Assembly: GCA_039819485.1 (NCBI GenBank)
Contig: JBCBRY010000014.1
Location: 41,847-105,846 of the forward strand
Source of the DNA: UBA6168 sp039819485
Lineage (GTDB): Bacteria > Bacteroidota > Bacteroidia > Chitinophagales > Saprospiraceae
DNA length: 64,000 nucleotides
Direction of reading: 5' to 3'
Shown: in pieces, positions 25,726-33,644 of the stretch
How the letters are laid out: each line of letters starts with the position of its first letter
Numbering within the stretch: position 1 is the first letter of the stretch
The notes under the pieces: model-generated
Databases searched by the model: none
Told to the model about the DNA's origin: nothing
The model's input: only the letters and a program-made list of their open reading frames with translations
Made by a program: the position numbers and the translations under genes

Positions 25726-27729
25726 ATGAAAAAAACTTTCCTCGCCCTTTGCGACATAGCAGGAGTGGCGTTTATAAACTGTTGCTTCGGCATTTTAAAA
25801 AAGATTTTATTGGTCCATATAAAATCACACGCCCGGCCTGCTATTCTCTTTTGCCTGGCCACAATCCCCTACCTCGTTCATTGCCAGCACTTTATCGAAC
25901 AACAGGACAGCGCACATATTGATCATATAGTTGACCACACAGCGTTCCTCGGCGGAGGGGCTACTTTTTTTGATTATGACAACGACGGCGATGAAGACCT
26001 TTATATTACTGCCGGAAACGACAGGGATCATTTTTACGAAAACAATGGCGACGGCACTTTTGCCTATAAAAGTGTGGAGGCCGGATTTGTAATTACAAAA
26101 ATATACTACACGACGGGCGTCATTGCAGGCGATATTGACAACGACGGGTTTAAAGACCTATTTATTACGACCTGGTTTTCTGATTTTGAACCACTGGGAA
26201 AAAACCTTTTGTACAAAAATAATGGCGACGGTACTTTTTCAGAAATATGGAACCAGCAGGAAGAAAAAGATAAACAGCAAACCATGGGGGCCACTTTTAT
26301 TGACTTCGATCTTGACGGGCTGCTGGACATTTACACGGTGAGCTATGTGAAAGATGCGGCCTTTACTTATGACAACGATGGCAACATCGTCGGCTACGAA
26401 CATATTTGTTACCAAAACCGCTTTTACCGCAATTTGGGAAATGGTGAATTCGTCGATAAAACAGGCAATGTTTTTTTAGGCGACACCGGTTGCTCGCTGG
26501 CCGCTGTTGCCTCGGATTTTGACCTGGACCATGATATGGACGTTTACCTGGCCAATGATTTTGGAGAATTCATTCGCCCCAATAAATTATTTAAAAACAA
26601 TATCAACAACTTGGAATTTTTGGAAGTAGGCATGAGCTATAATGCCAACACCAGAATGTACGGAATGGGCATCGCCGCCGGCGATATCGACAACGACCTC
26701 GACATTGATTATTACATCACCAATTTTGGAAAAAATGTTTTATTGAGAAATGATGGAAATATTTTTTCGGACATCACCGACGCCAGCAGTGCGGGTGACG
26801 AATGGATAATAGAAGACAGTTTAATGACCGTTGGCTGGGGTACTGTTTTTTTGGATATTGACAACGATTCTGACCTCGACCTTTATGTTGGAAATGGTTA
26901 TGTGCCAAGCCCCTCTTTTTTAAATTCCAATATTTTTCAGAACGACAAATTATTTTTAAACAACGGTCACGCAGAATTCTCCGACGTTAGTGAAGCCTAT
27001 GGCGTGGAAAATAAATATGTCACCCGGGGGGTCTCTTATGCTGACTATGACAATGACGGCGACCTGGACATTTTAGCTGTCGTGGAAGATGCCCCGATCA
27101 ACGATTTCGGTTGGGCAACTATTTTGTACAACAATCAATTCGGAAACGAAAAAAACTGGTTGCAGGTGAGCCTGGAAGGAATAAAAGTAAACAGGGATGC
27201 CTATGGTTCAAAAATTTATTTATATGCCGATGAAAATACCTGGTTACATGAAATAGGTGGCGGTGAAAGCCATGCTTCACAAGTATCTTCCCGGGCCCAT
27301 TTTGGCTTAAACGATATTGAACAAGTCGATAGCCTGAAAGTCATCTGGACAGGTGGTAAAAAAGTGCAAACTGTTTATGACATTGAAGTAAACCAACACC
27401 TTTATATTTTAGAAGATACTACGGAGATCGACCTTGTCAATCAAAATGAATTAATTAAAAACCAAATCAATTTCAACATCTCGCCCAATCCGAGCAAAGG
27501 TGAATTAAATATTACAATGAATAACCTGCCGACCAAATCCAACAACGGGACCATAGAAATTTACAACTTATTAGGTGCAATTAATAAAAAAATAAACATC
27601 GGCAGCATGGAAAGAAATATAAAGATAGGCTTGTCAGAATTACCGGATGGGCTTTATTTTATTTCCGTAAAATATGGCACAGCTATTTTTACGGAACGAA
27701 TTATTTTACAAAAAAATAAGGAGCGCTAA
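25726..27729 (+). CDS. VCBS/FG-GAP repeat protein with ASPIC/UnbV and T9SS domains
   Basis: A large secreted protein. At least seven Ca-binding FG-GAP/VCBS repeats run from about 80 to 450 (DYDNDGDEDLYITAGND, GDIDNDGFKDLFITTW, DFDLDHDMDVYLANDFGE, DYDNDGDLDILAVVED). An ASPIC/UnbV module lies at about 480-565 (NWLQVSLEGIKVNRDAYGSK, SQVSSRAHFGL). A type A T9SS sorting domain follows at about 585-667 (FNISPNPSKGELNI, LSELPDGLYFISVKYG). The N-terminus has two hydrophobic stretches; the export signal is probably the second (ARPAILFCLATIPYLVHC), so translation may start later than the ATG given, for example at an internal TTG. The last codons and the stop are supplied by the left end of a palindromic repeat. 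Confidence 0.88.
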   Translation: MKKTFLALCDIAGVAFINCCFGILKKILLVHIKSHARPAILFCLATIPYLVHCQHFIEQQDSAHIDHIVDHTAFLGGGATFFDYDNDGDEDLYITAGNDRDHFYENNGDGTFAYKSVEAGFVITKIYYTTGVIAGDIDNDGFKDLFITTWFSDFEPLGKNLLYKNNGDGTFSEIWNQQEEKDKQQTMGATFIDFDLDGLLDIYTVSYVKDAAFTYDNDGNIVGYEHICYQNRFYRNLGNGEFVDKTGNVFLGDTGCSLAAVASDFDLDHDMDVYLANDFGEFIRPNKLFKNNINNLEFLEVGMSYNANTRMYGMGIAAGDIDNDLDIDYYITNFGKNVLLRNDGNIFSDITDASSAGDEWIIEDSLMTVGWGTVFLDIDNDSDLDLYVGNGYVPSPSFLNSNIFQNDKLFLNNGHAEFSDVSEAYGVENKYVTRGVSYADYDNDGDLDILAVVEDAPINDFGWATILYNNQFGNEKNWLQVSLEGIKVNRDAYGSKIYLYADENTWLHEIGGGESHASQVSSRAHFGLNDIEQVDSLKVIWTGGKKVQTVYDIEVNQHLYILEDTTEIDLVNQNELIKNQINFNISPNPSKGELNITMNNLPTKSNNGTIEIYNLLGAINKKINIGSMERNIKIGLSELPDGLYFISVKYGTAIFTERIILQKNKER

Positions 27730-27784
27730 AAATGACACTTTTATTTTGGCAAATGGGGAGTCTCCGGAAAAGTGTGTAAACCTT

Positions 27785-27814
27785 AAAAATGGGGGGCCAT
27801 GGCCCCCCATTTTT
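27785..27814. terminator. Perfect 30-bp palindrome inside the IS left end
   Basis: AAAAATGGGGGGCCA is followed directly by its reverse complement TGGCCCCCCATTTTT: fifteen bases each side with no loop spacer. It is GC-rich at the core with A/T-rich edges, so it can act as a terminator in both directions. It lies between the left inverted repeat and the transposase start, where it would block read-through from host promoters into the transposase gene. Confidence 0.85.
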
Positions 27815-27846
27815 ATTTCCTAAATTTATCACACAAAACAAGGATC

Positions 27847-29043
27847 ATGAAAAAGGAAGACCTATTAAAAGATGAATTTTTAAAACAATTTAAAAGCGGG
27901 GAGGAGCTGGAGCTTTTTCTTAGCCAGCTCCACAAACGTGGCATTGAAAAAATGCTGGAAGGCGAAATCGATGCCCACCTTGATTATGCGAAGCATCAAA
28001 AAAGCACCAACACCAACTACCGCAACGGCACTTCCAAAAAGAAGATAAAGACAGAATATGGAGAGACAGAAATAACGGTGCCCCGTGACCGTGACGCCAC
28101 CTTTGAGCCACGGATAGTCCCAAAGCGTTCCAGGTTCGCCAAGGGCATCGAGTCGATGGTCATTTCCCTTTATGCCAAGGGCATGAGCAACTCCGATATA
28201 GAAGAACAGATCCGTGAACTGTATGATTTTCAGGTATCCACTTCAACCATTTCCAAGATCACTGACAAGATCACCACGGACATCCAGGCATGGCAGAACC
28301 GGCCCCTCGACCCGCTGTATTTCATTGTCTGGATGGACGGCATTGTCTTTAAAGTCCGGGAAAACTCACGGGTGGTCAACAAGACCATTTATCTGGCCGT
28401 GGGTCTTAAGAAAAACGGGCTGAAGGAAGTGCTGGGCATGTGGCTGGGCAAGGCCGAATCGGCCAGTTTCTGGATGGGCGTGCTGACCGACCTGAAGGCC
28501 CGTGGCGTGGAGGATGTATTGGTCACCGTGACCGATAACCTCAGCGGTTTCACCAAGACCATCAAGAGCAATTTCCCAAGGACGGACACGCAGATATGCG
28601 TGGTGCACCAAATCCGCAATGCCTGCAAGTATGTCGTGTGGAAGGACAAAAAAAGCTTTACCAGGGACATGAAACCAATCTACGAAGCACCTAACCGGGA
28701 AGCGGCCATGGCCGCCCTTAAAGACTTTGAAGAAAAGTGGAACCACAAGTACCCGTACGCCGTCAAGTCCTGGTACAACAACTGGGAAGAGCTCACTGCC
28801 TTTTTTAATTTCCCACCAGAGATCAGGAAAATAATATACACGACCAACCTCATTGAAAACCTTAATGGCAAGATCAGAAAATACACGAAAAACAAAATGT
28901 CTTTCCCGACCGATAATGCACTGAAGAAATCCGTTTACCTGGCCATTTTTGAAATAACAAAAAAATGGACCATGCCGATACGCAACTGGCCCATTATCCT
29001 TAATCAGTTTATTGCTATATTTGACGAAAGAGTCAAAATCTGA
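27847..29043 (+). CDS. IS256-family transposase (mutator type)
   Basis: Copy-out-paste-in DDE transposase. The catalytic residues are D164 (VWMDGIVFKV), D230 (VTVTDNLSGF) and E337 (TTNLIENLNGKIRKYTKN). The IS256 signature LYAKGMSNSDIEEQIRELY lies at about 105-125. The start is MKKEDLL at 27847; an in-frame ATG upstream at 27799 lies inside the 30-bp palindrome and is unlikely to be used. The length (398 aa) is full for the family, with no frameshift. A GC-rich codon style compared with neighbouring AT-rich genes is consistent with recent arrival. Confidence 0.96.
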   Translation: MKKEDLLKDEFLKQFKSGEELELFLSQLHKRGIEKMLEGEIDAHLDYAKHQKSTNTNYRNGTSKKKIKTEYGETEITVPRDRDATFEPRIVPKRSRFAKGIESMVISLYAKGMSNSDIEEQIRELYDFQVSTSTISKITDKITTDIQAWQNRPLDPLYFIVWMDGIVFKVRENSRVVNKTIYLAVGLKKNGLKEVLGMWLGKAESASFWMGVLTDLKARGVEDVLVTVTDNLSGFTKTIKSNFPRTDTQICVVHQIRNACKYVVWKDKKSFTRDMKPIYEAPNREAAMAALKDFEEKWNHKYPYAVKSWYNNWEELTAFFNFPPEIRKIIYTTNLIENLNGKIRKYTKNKMSFPTDNALKKSVYLAIFEITKKWTMPIRNWPIILNQFIAIFDERVKI

Positions 29044-29190
29044 TTTTAATTTATTGTCACCCTCATTTTGGGTTTACACACTTTTTAGGATACTGTCGGC
29101 AAATGCTTAGTTTTCATCGTTTAAAAAGTAGTTTCAGGTAATGGAAAAGTGTCATTTTTTTTGATCATCTGCTTAGAAGTGAACCAGCCA

Positions 29191-30849
29191 TTACTTTGAA
29201 ACAACAAATCTATTTATTTTATTTTTATTTTTTTCTTTTAGAAAATAGATGCCATCAGGCCATTTTGTAACATCCAGTTTTTCAGTCCCAGAAATTATGG
29301 TAGGTGCAAGCATCGTTCTGCCTAAACTATTAAAAACCGTTATTTCAATTACTGACCCTTTATTATTTTCAATAAATAAATAACCGCCCGCCGGATTGGG
29401 AAAAATATTTAGATCATTTTCTGCCTTTATTTCTTCGACATCCGTAAACAAGCAAAAAGAGGTATTGGGGTTTAATTCGATAAACCCTTTGGCCGACAAG
29501 TCTTTCCCTAGCAGCCCGGAGAAATTTTCCGGGTAGCGCTCCAATTGAAAAGTAACATTATTCCCGGGGTTCAAAATCGTTCCCTGTTCAATGGGGTATC
29601 CAAGTTTTATCGGGGTCCGATATTGCCAGACAACATTATCTTCGGGTGTCAACTCAAACAAAAACCCCTGGTTGGCCGCACAGAAAATCACATGGCCGTC
29701 GCCCATTATTTGAATACTGGAAGCAATGCCAGAGAGATTTTTGCTGGTATCGGGGTGAGAGAAGGTTCTTGAAAAACCGGTCGGCAGAAAAAGTCCGTCC
29801 GTTTGCAGGTAAGAATTGGACAGACTGTCCCAGACGGGTGATAGCACCTGGCCGAGTGATGTATTGCCATTGATAAAATTATTGTACAGCGCAATATGTC
29901 CGTAAAATTCATAATCAGGATCAACAAAGTCGTCTATCCATTGGGCATCGTGTTGTAAAAACAATTGGCGGTCGCTGGTGGCTCCTCTTTTATAAGCTTT
30001 TGGATTGCCCCATCGAAACAGCAGATCGCCACCTTTGCCGCTGTTCCCGCCCGTGTGGCCGGCGGCTTCCCCGGTAGTTGTACTGTGGTCGATGATCCAT
30101 ATTTCGTTAAAGTTCCTGACGCTCAGCACAATCTGATCTTTGACCGGATCATAATCAATTGCATTACTGTGCATCCAATCGGGCCGGCCGGCCGAGTATT
30201 CATTGTAATTGATGTCGATTAATTCCGGGTGGTCACTGACTGTTCCAAAATTCAATCTGGTAGAATCATAATCCTGGACGAGGTGGTCCCATGCATGCCA
30301 TTCCCAGACAGTGTCGTTGGTGACCGGGTTTAGCTCCCGGATGAAGTCAGGCCAATAAGAATCCTGCATATTCGCAGTGGAGTCGAAGCCATTTTCCAAC
30401 ATTTCATCAAAACCAATCCGTTCCCAGGCAATCAACAAAACGTGGCCGTTTTCCATGTAGTGGATGTCGTGGTGCTGCCGGGTGTCCTCGTCGGCCAGCA
30501 CGTAGCACCATTGGGTCTCATTGTTCCAGGTCAGCAATTCAATGACGCCACCGCCACCACCAGTGCCAATGGTTGGTTCTGTCATTTTTTCCACATCTAT
30601 TTTGCTGCGGAGCAGGTTGCCGTTTGGCAGCAGGTAGGCCGTTTTGCCAGGGCGGTTATCGGGATGGTCTTCCCAGGTATGGACGATTTCGCCACATTCG
30701 TTGAGCAGGAAAACGGTGGACTGGTTTTCCGGGTAAATGAGGTTGTACCCGCCGATCGAAAACCCATCGAGCAATGAGATAAGGCCCACTGTATTTTGAG
30801 AAAAACAGGAAAATGGCAAAAGCAGCAGCAAATAAAAAACAAACCTCAT
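29191..30849 (-). CDS. Arylsulfotransferase (ASST)-family protein with T9SS sorting domain
   Basis: The signal peptide (MRFVFYLLLLLPFSCFSQ) sets the start at 30849. The body matches the ASST-type beta-propeller: GYNLIYPENQSTVFLLNECG, EIVHTWE, then RQHHDIHYMENGHVLLIAWE, WHAWDHLVQDYD, DWMHSNAIDYDPVKDQIVLS, and VWQYRTPIK further on. Bacterial ASST moves sulfate between phenolic compounds in the periplasm; here the histidines of the DIHY and DWMHSN blocks are candidates for the catalytic centre. The last 80 residues (LNIFPNPAGGYLFIENN, KWPDGIYFLKEK, NRFVVSK) form a type A T9SS sorting domain, so the protein is probably exported to the surface. The stop lies 16 bp from the end of the palindromic repeat. 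Confidence 0.85.
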   Translation of the reverse strand: MRFVFYLLLLLPFSCFSQNTVGLISLLDGFSIGGYNLIYPENQSTVFLLNECGEIVHTWEDHPDNRPGKTAYLLPNGNLLRSKIDVEKMTEPTIGTGGGGGVIELLTWNNETQWCYVLADEDTRQHHDIHYMENGHVLLIAWERIGFDEMLENGFDSTANMQDSYWPDFIRELNPVTNDTVWEWHAWDHLVQDYDSTRLNFGTVSDHPELIDINYNEYSAGRPDWMHSNAIDYDPVKDQIVLSVRNFNEIWIIDHSTTTGEAAGHTGGNSGKGGDLLFRWGNPKAYKRGATSDRQLFLQHDAQWIDDFVDPDYEFYGHIALYNNFINGNTSLGQVLSPVWDSLSNSYLQTDGLFLPTGFSRTFSHPDTSKNLSGIASSIQIMGDGHVIFCAANQGFLFELTPEDNVVWQYRTPIKLGYPIEQGTILNPGNNVTFQLERYPENFSGLLGKDLSAKGFIELNPNTSFCLFTDVEEIKAENDLNIFPNPAGGYLFIENNKGSVIEITVFNSLGRTMLAPTIISGTEKLDVTKWPDGIYFLKEKNKNKINRFVVSK

Positions 30850-30872
30850 AGGAATTTTAAAGAAATAAAATA

Positions 30873-30894
30873 GGCCCTCCACGAGGGGAGGGCC
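30873..30894 (-). terminator. Hairpin closing the second SusCD locus
   Basis: GGCCCTCC pairs with GGAGGGCC around ACGAGG. In the minus direction the stem is followed by TATTTTATTTC. It lies between the lipoprotein gene and the arylsulfotransferase gene, both on the minus strand. Confidence 0.75.
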
Positions 30895-30934
30895 CATATC
30901 TTATTTTATCGTAAAATAAATATGACAAATCACA

Positions 30935-31951
30935 TTATTTCAAGTCTGGCCAGTCAGTACCATCCGTACGGGTAAGGGTAGTGATACCGCCTTCGCCATA
31001 GCTGTTGATCCAGTCCAATACGAGGACGTTTCCATTAACAGTAACACTGTTGAACTCATAAGCTTCCCCCCATTGGCTGGAACCTTTCCAGGACAACTTG
31101 TTACATGCATCAACAATGCGGACATTATCAGCTTGGTCAGCTTCCGTGTTAGGCATAGCGGCTTGGTTTGACGCATCGCCGCCATCATAACCCCATCCGG
31201 CAAAGTAAGCTCCCATAGATGCATCGAGGAACTCAACATCGTTGCCAGTGATCGTGGTGTAAGTTTCGTACTCACCATCGCCCACCTGAACAAAGCGGAC
31301 AGAACCCGTTACGGCATTACCTACGTTGCCATCCCAAGTGCCGTTACCGGTAGCGCCGGTAGCTTCGGTTGACATGTCATAAGTACCTTCCAAAACAGAA
31401 GTACACAACAAAGGCTTCTGGAAACGGAAAATACCGTCGAACCCGTTGTTGCCCTGCAATGAAGCACCGGTGTTGTCAGGACCGAAAGAAGTACCGTCGT
31501 TCAGTACGACCAGGCCATCAAAGATCACATCATCTCCACCGTTCACATCATCCAAAGTCAAATTCAAGGCAGCCAAAGCATCGTTCAGAGTGAACGTATA
31601 AGACGCGGTAGGCAGCCCGGAGGTAGGATCGGTGCCGAATGAAGAAGAAGAGGTAGAGACCAAGAGGATTTTGTCAGAAACGTCTCCTGTCACATTGTTA
31701 CGATGCCACACATACCAGTCGTGAGAAGCCACGTTCTGGCCGTTGTTTTCATCGTAGAACTCTACGGAGAAGGAGAAGGAAGAATTGTCAGGGTCGGTGA
31801 AGAAGAACGTACCGGCATCATCTGTCAATTTTCTGGCAAAAGCTCCTTTCTGCATTTCTTCGAAAGTCTCGAAGGGAAGTGGCTCATCGGCACAGGAAGT
31901 GACAAACAGGCCAGCTATTGCAATGAGAAATATTTGCTTTATATATTTCAT
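30935..31951 (-). CDS. SusCD-associated lipoprotein (DWP-tail family), second copy
   Basis: The lipoprotein signal (IFLIAIAGLFVTSC) leads into a beta-rich body of about 320 residues. The final part, ACNKLSWKGSSQWGEAYEFN then VNGNVLVLDWINSYGEG and LTRTDGTDWPDL, aligns with the end of the lipoprotein at 18132-18950. It follows SusD by 20 bp and so forms the third gene of a SusC-SusD-lipoprotein operon. A role as an accessory surface glycan- or peptide-binding protein, like SusE/SusF, is inferred. No enzyme motif is visible. Confidence 0.78.
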   Translation of the reverse strand: MKYIKQIFLIAIAGLFVTSCADEPLPFETFEEMQKGAFARKLTDDAGTFFFTDPDNSSFSFSVEFYDENNGQNVASHDWYVWHRNNVTGDVSDKILLVSTSSSSFGTDPTSGLPTASYTFTLNDALAALNLTLDDVNGGDDVIFDGLVVLNDGTSFGPDNTGASLQGNNGFDGIFRFQKPLLCTSVLEGTYDMSTEATGATGNGTWDGNVGNAVTGSVRFVQVGDGEYETYTTITGNDVEFLDASMGAYFAGWGYDGGDASNQAAMPNTEADQADNVRIVDACNKLSWKGSSQWGEAYEFNSVTVNGNVLVLDWINSYGEGGITTLTRTDGTDWPDLK

Positions 31952-31971
31952 ATTTTTTTTAAAATTTAAGT

Positions 31972-33624
31972 TTAGAAATCATAGATACCGGGAGGGTTGG
32001 TATCCCAGAATACCTGGTCGGTGATCTGTCGTTGATCAGCCGTGGCGTTCAGGTTGACATAATCTGCGGGGTAGAACATCAGCCTTGGGAAATCGCCTGG
32101 GTTAGGCTCCCGTGAAGGCTGCATGCCAGTCGGCTTGCCAGTTCTTCTGTAGAAGTTGTAAGGCTCGATTCCGTTACCCCAAGCAGCGATGTGGTATTCT
32201 TTCATGATAACATCCAGCCGCTCATCGTCCGTGCCAGCAGCGTCATAGAGATCCAGGACGGTATTCACATAGACATCAATAGTACTGTCAGATGGAAAAA
32301 GGCTTGCATCGGCCCCACCGTCGAGGTCACCAAAAGACATCACCTTTTCGATCGATTGGCGAATACCTTCCTCAAGATAAACTCTTGGATCACCGGTAAC
32401 CCCCATCGTAAGCGACGCTTCCGCCAACATAAACTGTACGAAAGAAGACATCATGATCGGGTTGATACCCTGCCCCAAAGCACCGTCTTTACCGAGGTTT
32501 TTCACTCCAGCAATTCCAGCTTCACCTTCGTCACTGTCAAACTTACCACCGCACGGATACAGGCCAAAGCAGGTCCTACGGTCACCATCTGGTGGAATAC
32601 CAGCGTTGTCGCCGTGGTCACGTCCCCAGTACCCTCCGTTGAATTCAACGCAGAATGGGTAAGGCCCGGTGTAGTGGATGGGCCTTGGCGTAGTAATACA
32701 ATCCAGAGTAAAGGCATCAGCCAATTCAGGGTGTGCATCTTGGCGGTAGAAGTAGTAACGCAGACGAGGATCTTCGATTCCTTTTTCAGTCTTCAAAGAC
32801 CACATGAAATAGTTAGACAGATAGATTCCACCAGTTACTTCGTAGTGGTCGCTGTACCAAGGGTGGCGAGCGTCTGGCTCTACTCGGTTGGTACCATATT
32901 GCGCCTGGAAGTCGCCATCAGCGCTTGAAATGGCACTGGCAATCAAGTTGTTGATTTCGGTGGCAGAACCACCAACGAGGCGAGTGTTCAAGTGCCAGCG
33001 AATCTTCAGGGTTTGGGCCAGTGCAGTCCACTTGGCCACATCACCACCGTAGTAGAGGTCATCATCAGGATCGATGGTTGGACCTGGCGTGCCCAGGTCT
33101 TTGATAGCATCGTCCAAAATCGCTAACGCTGCATCGTAGATAGCCTTCTGATCATCAGCTGCGGGGCTTTTTTCAACAACCCCCTGTCCAGCCTGGGAGT
33201 AGGGTACGTTACCAAAAAGGTCCACCAAGGTCATCATCACGTAAGATTTCAAAACCTTAGTAGCACCGGAAAGGGCAGGAAATTCAGAGCCTTCTGCTGA
33301 GGTTACCGCGATCAAGGCATCCATGTCAGGCAACAAGTCAGAATAAGCTGTATTCCAGGCAAAGTTGAAATCTGTAGCAGCAAATGCGTTATTATAAATA
33401 TTACCACCCGACATAGCCAAATGCCTGACAGGGCGGGTAGCGTTAAAGGTTACAGTATTGAAAAAGGCCGCAAAATCAGTTTGAACGGCATAGAAAACAA
33501 AACGGTTTTCAGCATTTTCGGGAGAAACACCATTTGGATCATCGAGATGGTCCAGATTGGTAAGTTCGCAACCACAAACTGCTAACAAAACCATTATAGA
33601 AAAGTATTTTAATATGTTTTTCAT
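31972..33624 (-). CDS. SusD-like outer-membrane nutrient-binding lipoprotein
   Basis: SusD-like_2 type lipoprotein: signal ending LLAVCGC, then FNFAWNTAYSDLLPDMDALI, the hallmark LVDLFGNVPYSQA near 140-152, WTALAQTLKIRWHLNTRL near 210, a helical block at 395-415 (FVQFMLAEASLTMGVTGD), and a C-terminus with RLMFYPADYVNLN. The length is 550 aa, over 100 residues longer than the first SusD in the window, with extra loops around 290-380 (several Cys, for example CITTP and TCFGLYPCGG). The gene lies 20 bp after susC and 20 bp before the lipoprotein gene, a tight operon. Confidence 0.93.
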   Translation of the reverse strand: MKNILKYFSIMVLLAVCGCELTNLDHLDDPNGVSPENAENRFVFYAVQTDFAAFFNTVTFNATRPVRHLAMSGGNIYNNAFAATDFNFAWNTAYSDLLPDMDALIAVTSAEGSEFPALSGATKVLKSYVMMTLVDLFGNVPYSQAGQGVVEKSPAADDQKAIYDAALAILDDAIKDLGTPGPTIDPDDDLYYGGDVAKWTALAQTLKIRWHLNTRLVGGSATEINNLIASAISSADGDFQAQYGTNRVEPDARHPWYSDHYEVTGGIYLSNYFMWSLKTEKGIEDPRLRYYFYRQDAHPELADAFTLDCITTPRPIHYTGPYPFCVEFNGGYWGRDHGDNAGIPPDGDRRTCFGLYPCGGKFDSDEGEAGIAGVKNLGKDGALGQGINPIMMSSFVQFMLAEASLTMGVTGDPRVYLEEGIRQSIEKVMSFGDLDGGADASLFPSDSTIDVYVNTVLDLYDAAGTDDERLDVIMKEYHIAAWGNGIEPYNFYRRTGKPTGMQPSREPNPGDFPRLMFYPADYVNLNATADQRQITDQVFWDTNPPGIYDF

Positions 33625-33644
33625 ACGTTATTGCAGTTTTGATT

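Larger units (their letters stand above)
27756..29097 (+). mobile_element. Complete IS256-family insertion sequence
   Basis: A 1342-bp element. The left end (GGGAGTCTCCGGAAAAGTGT GTAAACC) and the inverted right end (GACAGTATCCTAAAAAGTGT GTAAACC) match at 22 of 27 positions. It is flanked by the 8-bp direct repeat GGCAAATG (27748-27755 and 29098-29105), the target-duplication size known for IS256. It contains one intact transposase ORF and an internal terminator-like palindrome near its left end. It is inserted in MITE-like copy D. Intact ends, ORF and target duplication suggest recent, possibly active transposition. Confidence 0.95.
27701..29175 (+). repeat. MITE-like palindromic element, copy D, split by an IS
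   Basis: The left part (27701-27755) reads ACAAAAAAATAAGGAGCGC, AAAAATGACACTTTTATTTT and GGCAAATG. The right part (29098-29175) resumes GGCAAATGCTTAG and ends GGAAAAGTGTCATTTTTTTT, GATCATCTGCTTAG. Removing the IS and one GGCAAATG restores an uninterrupted element matching copies A and E. Confidence 0.9.

Noticed and set aside
27799..27846. Upstream ATG for the IS256 transposase
   Set aside because: It lies in the 30-bp palindrome, and transposases of this family begin close to MKKEDLL-type sequence.
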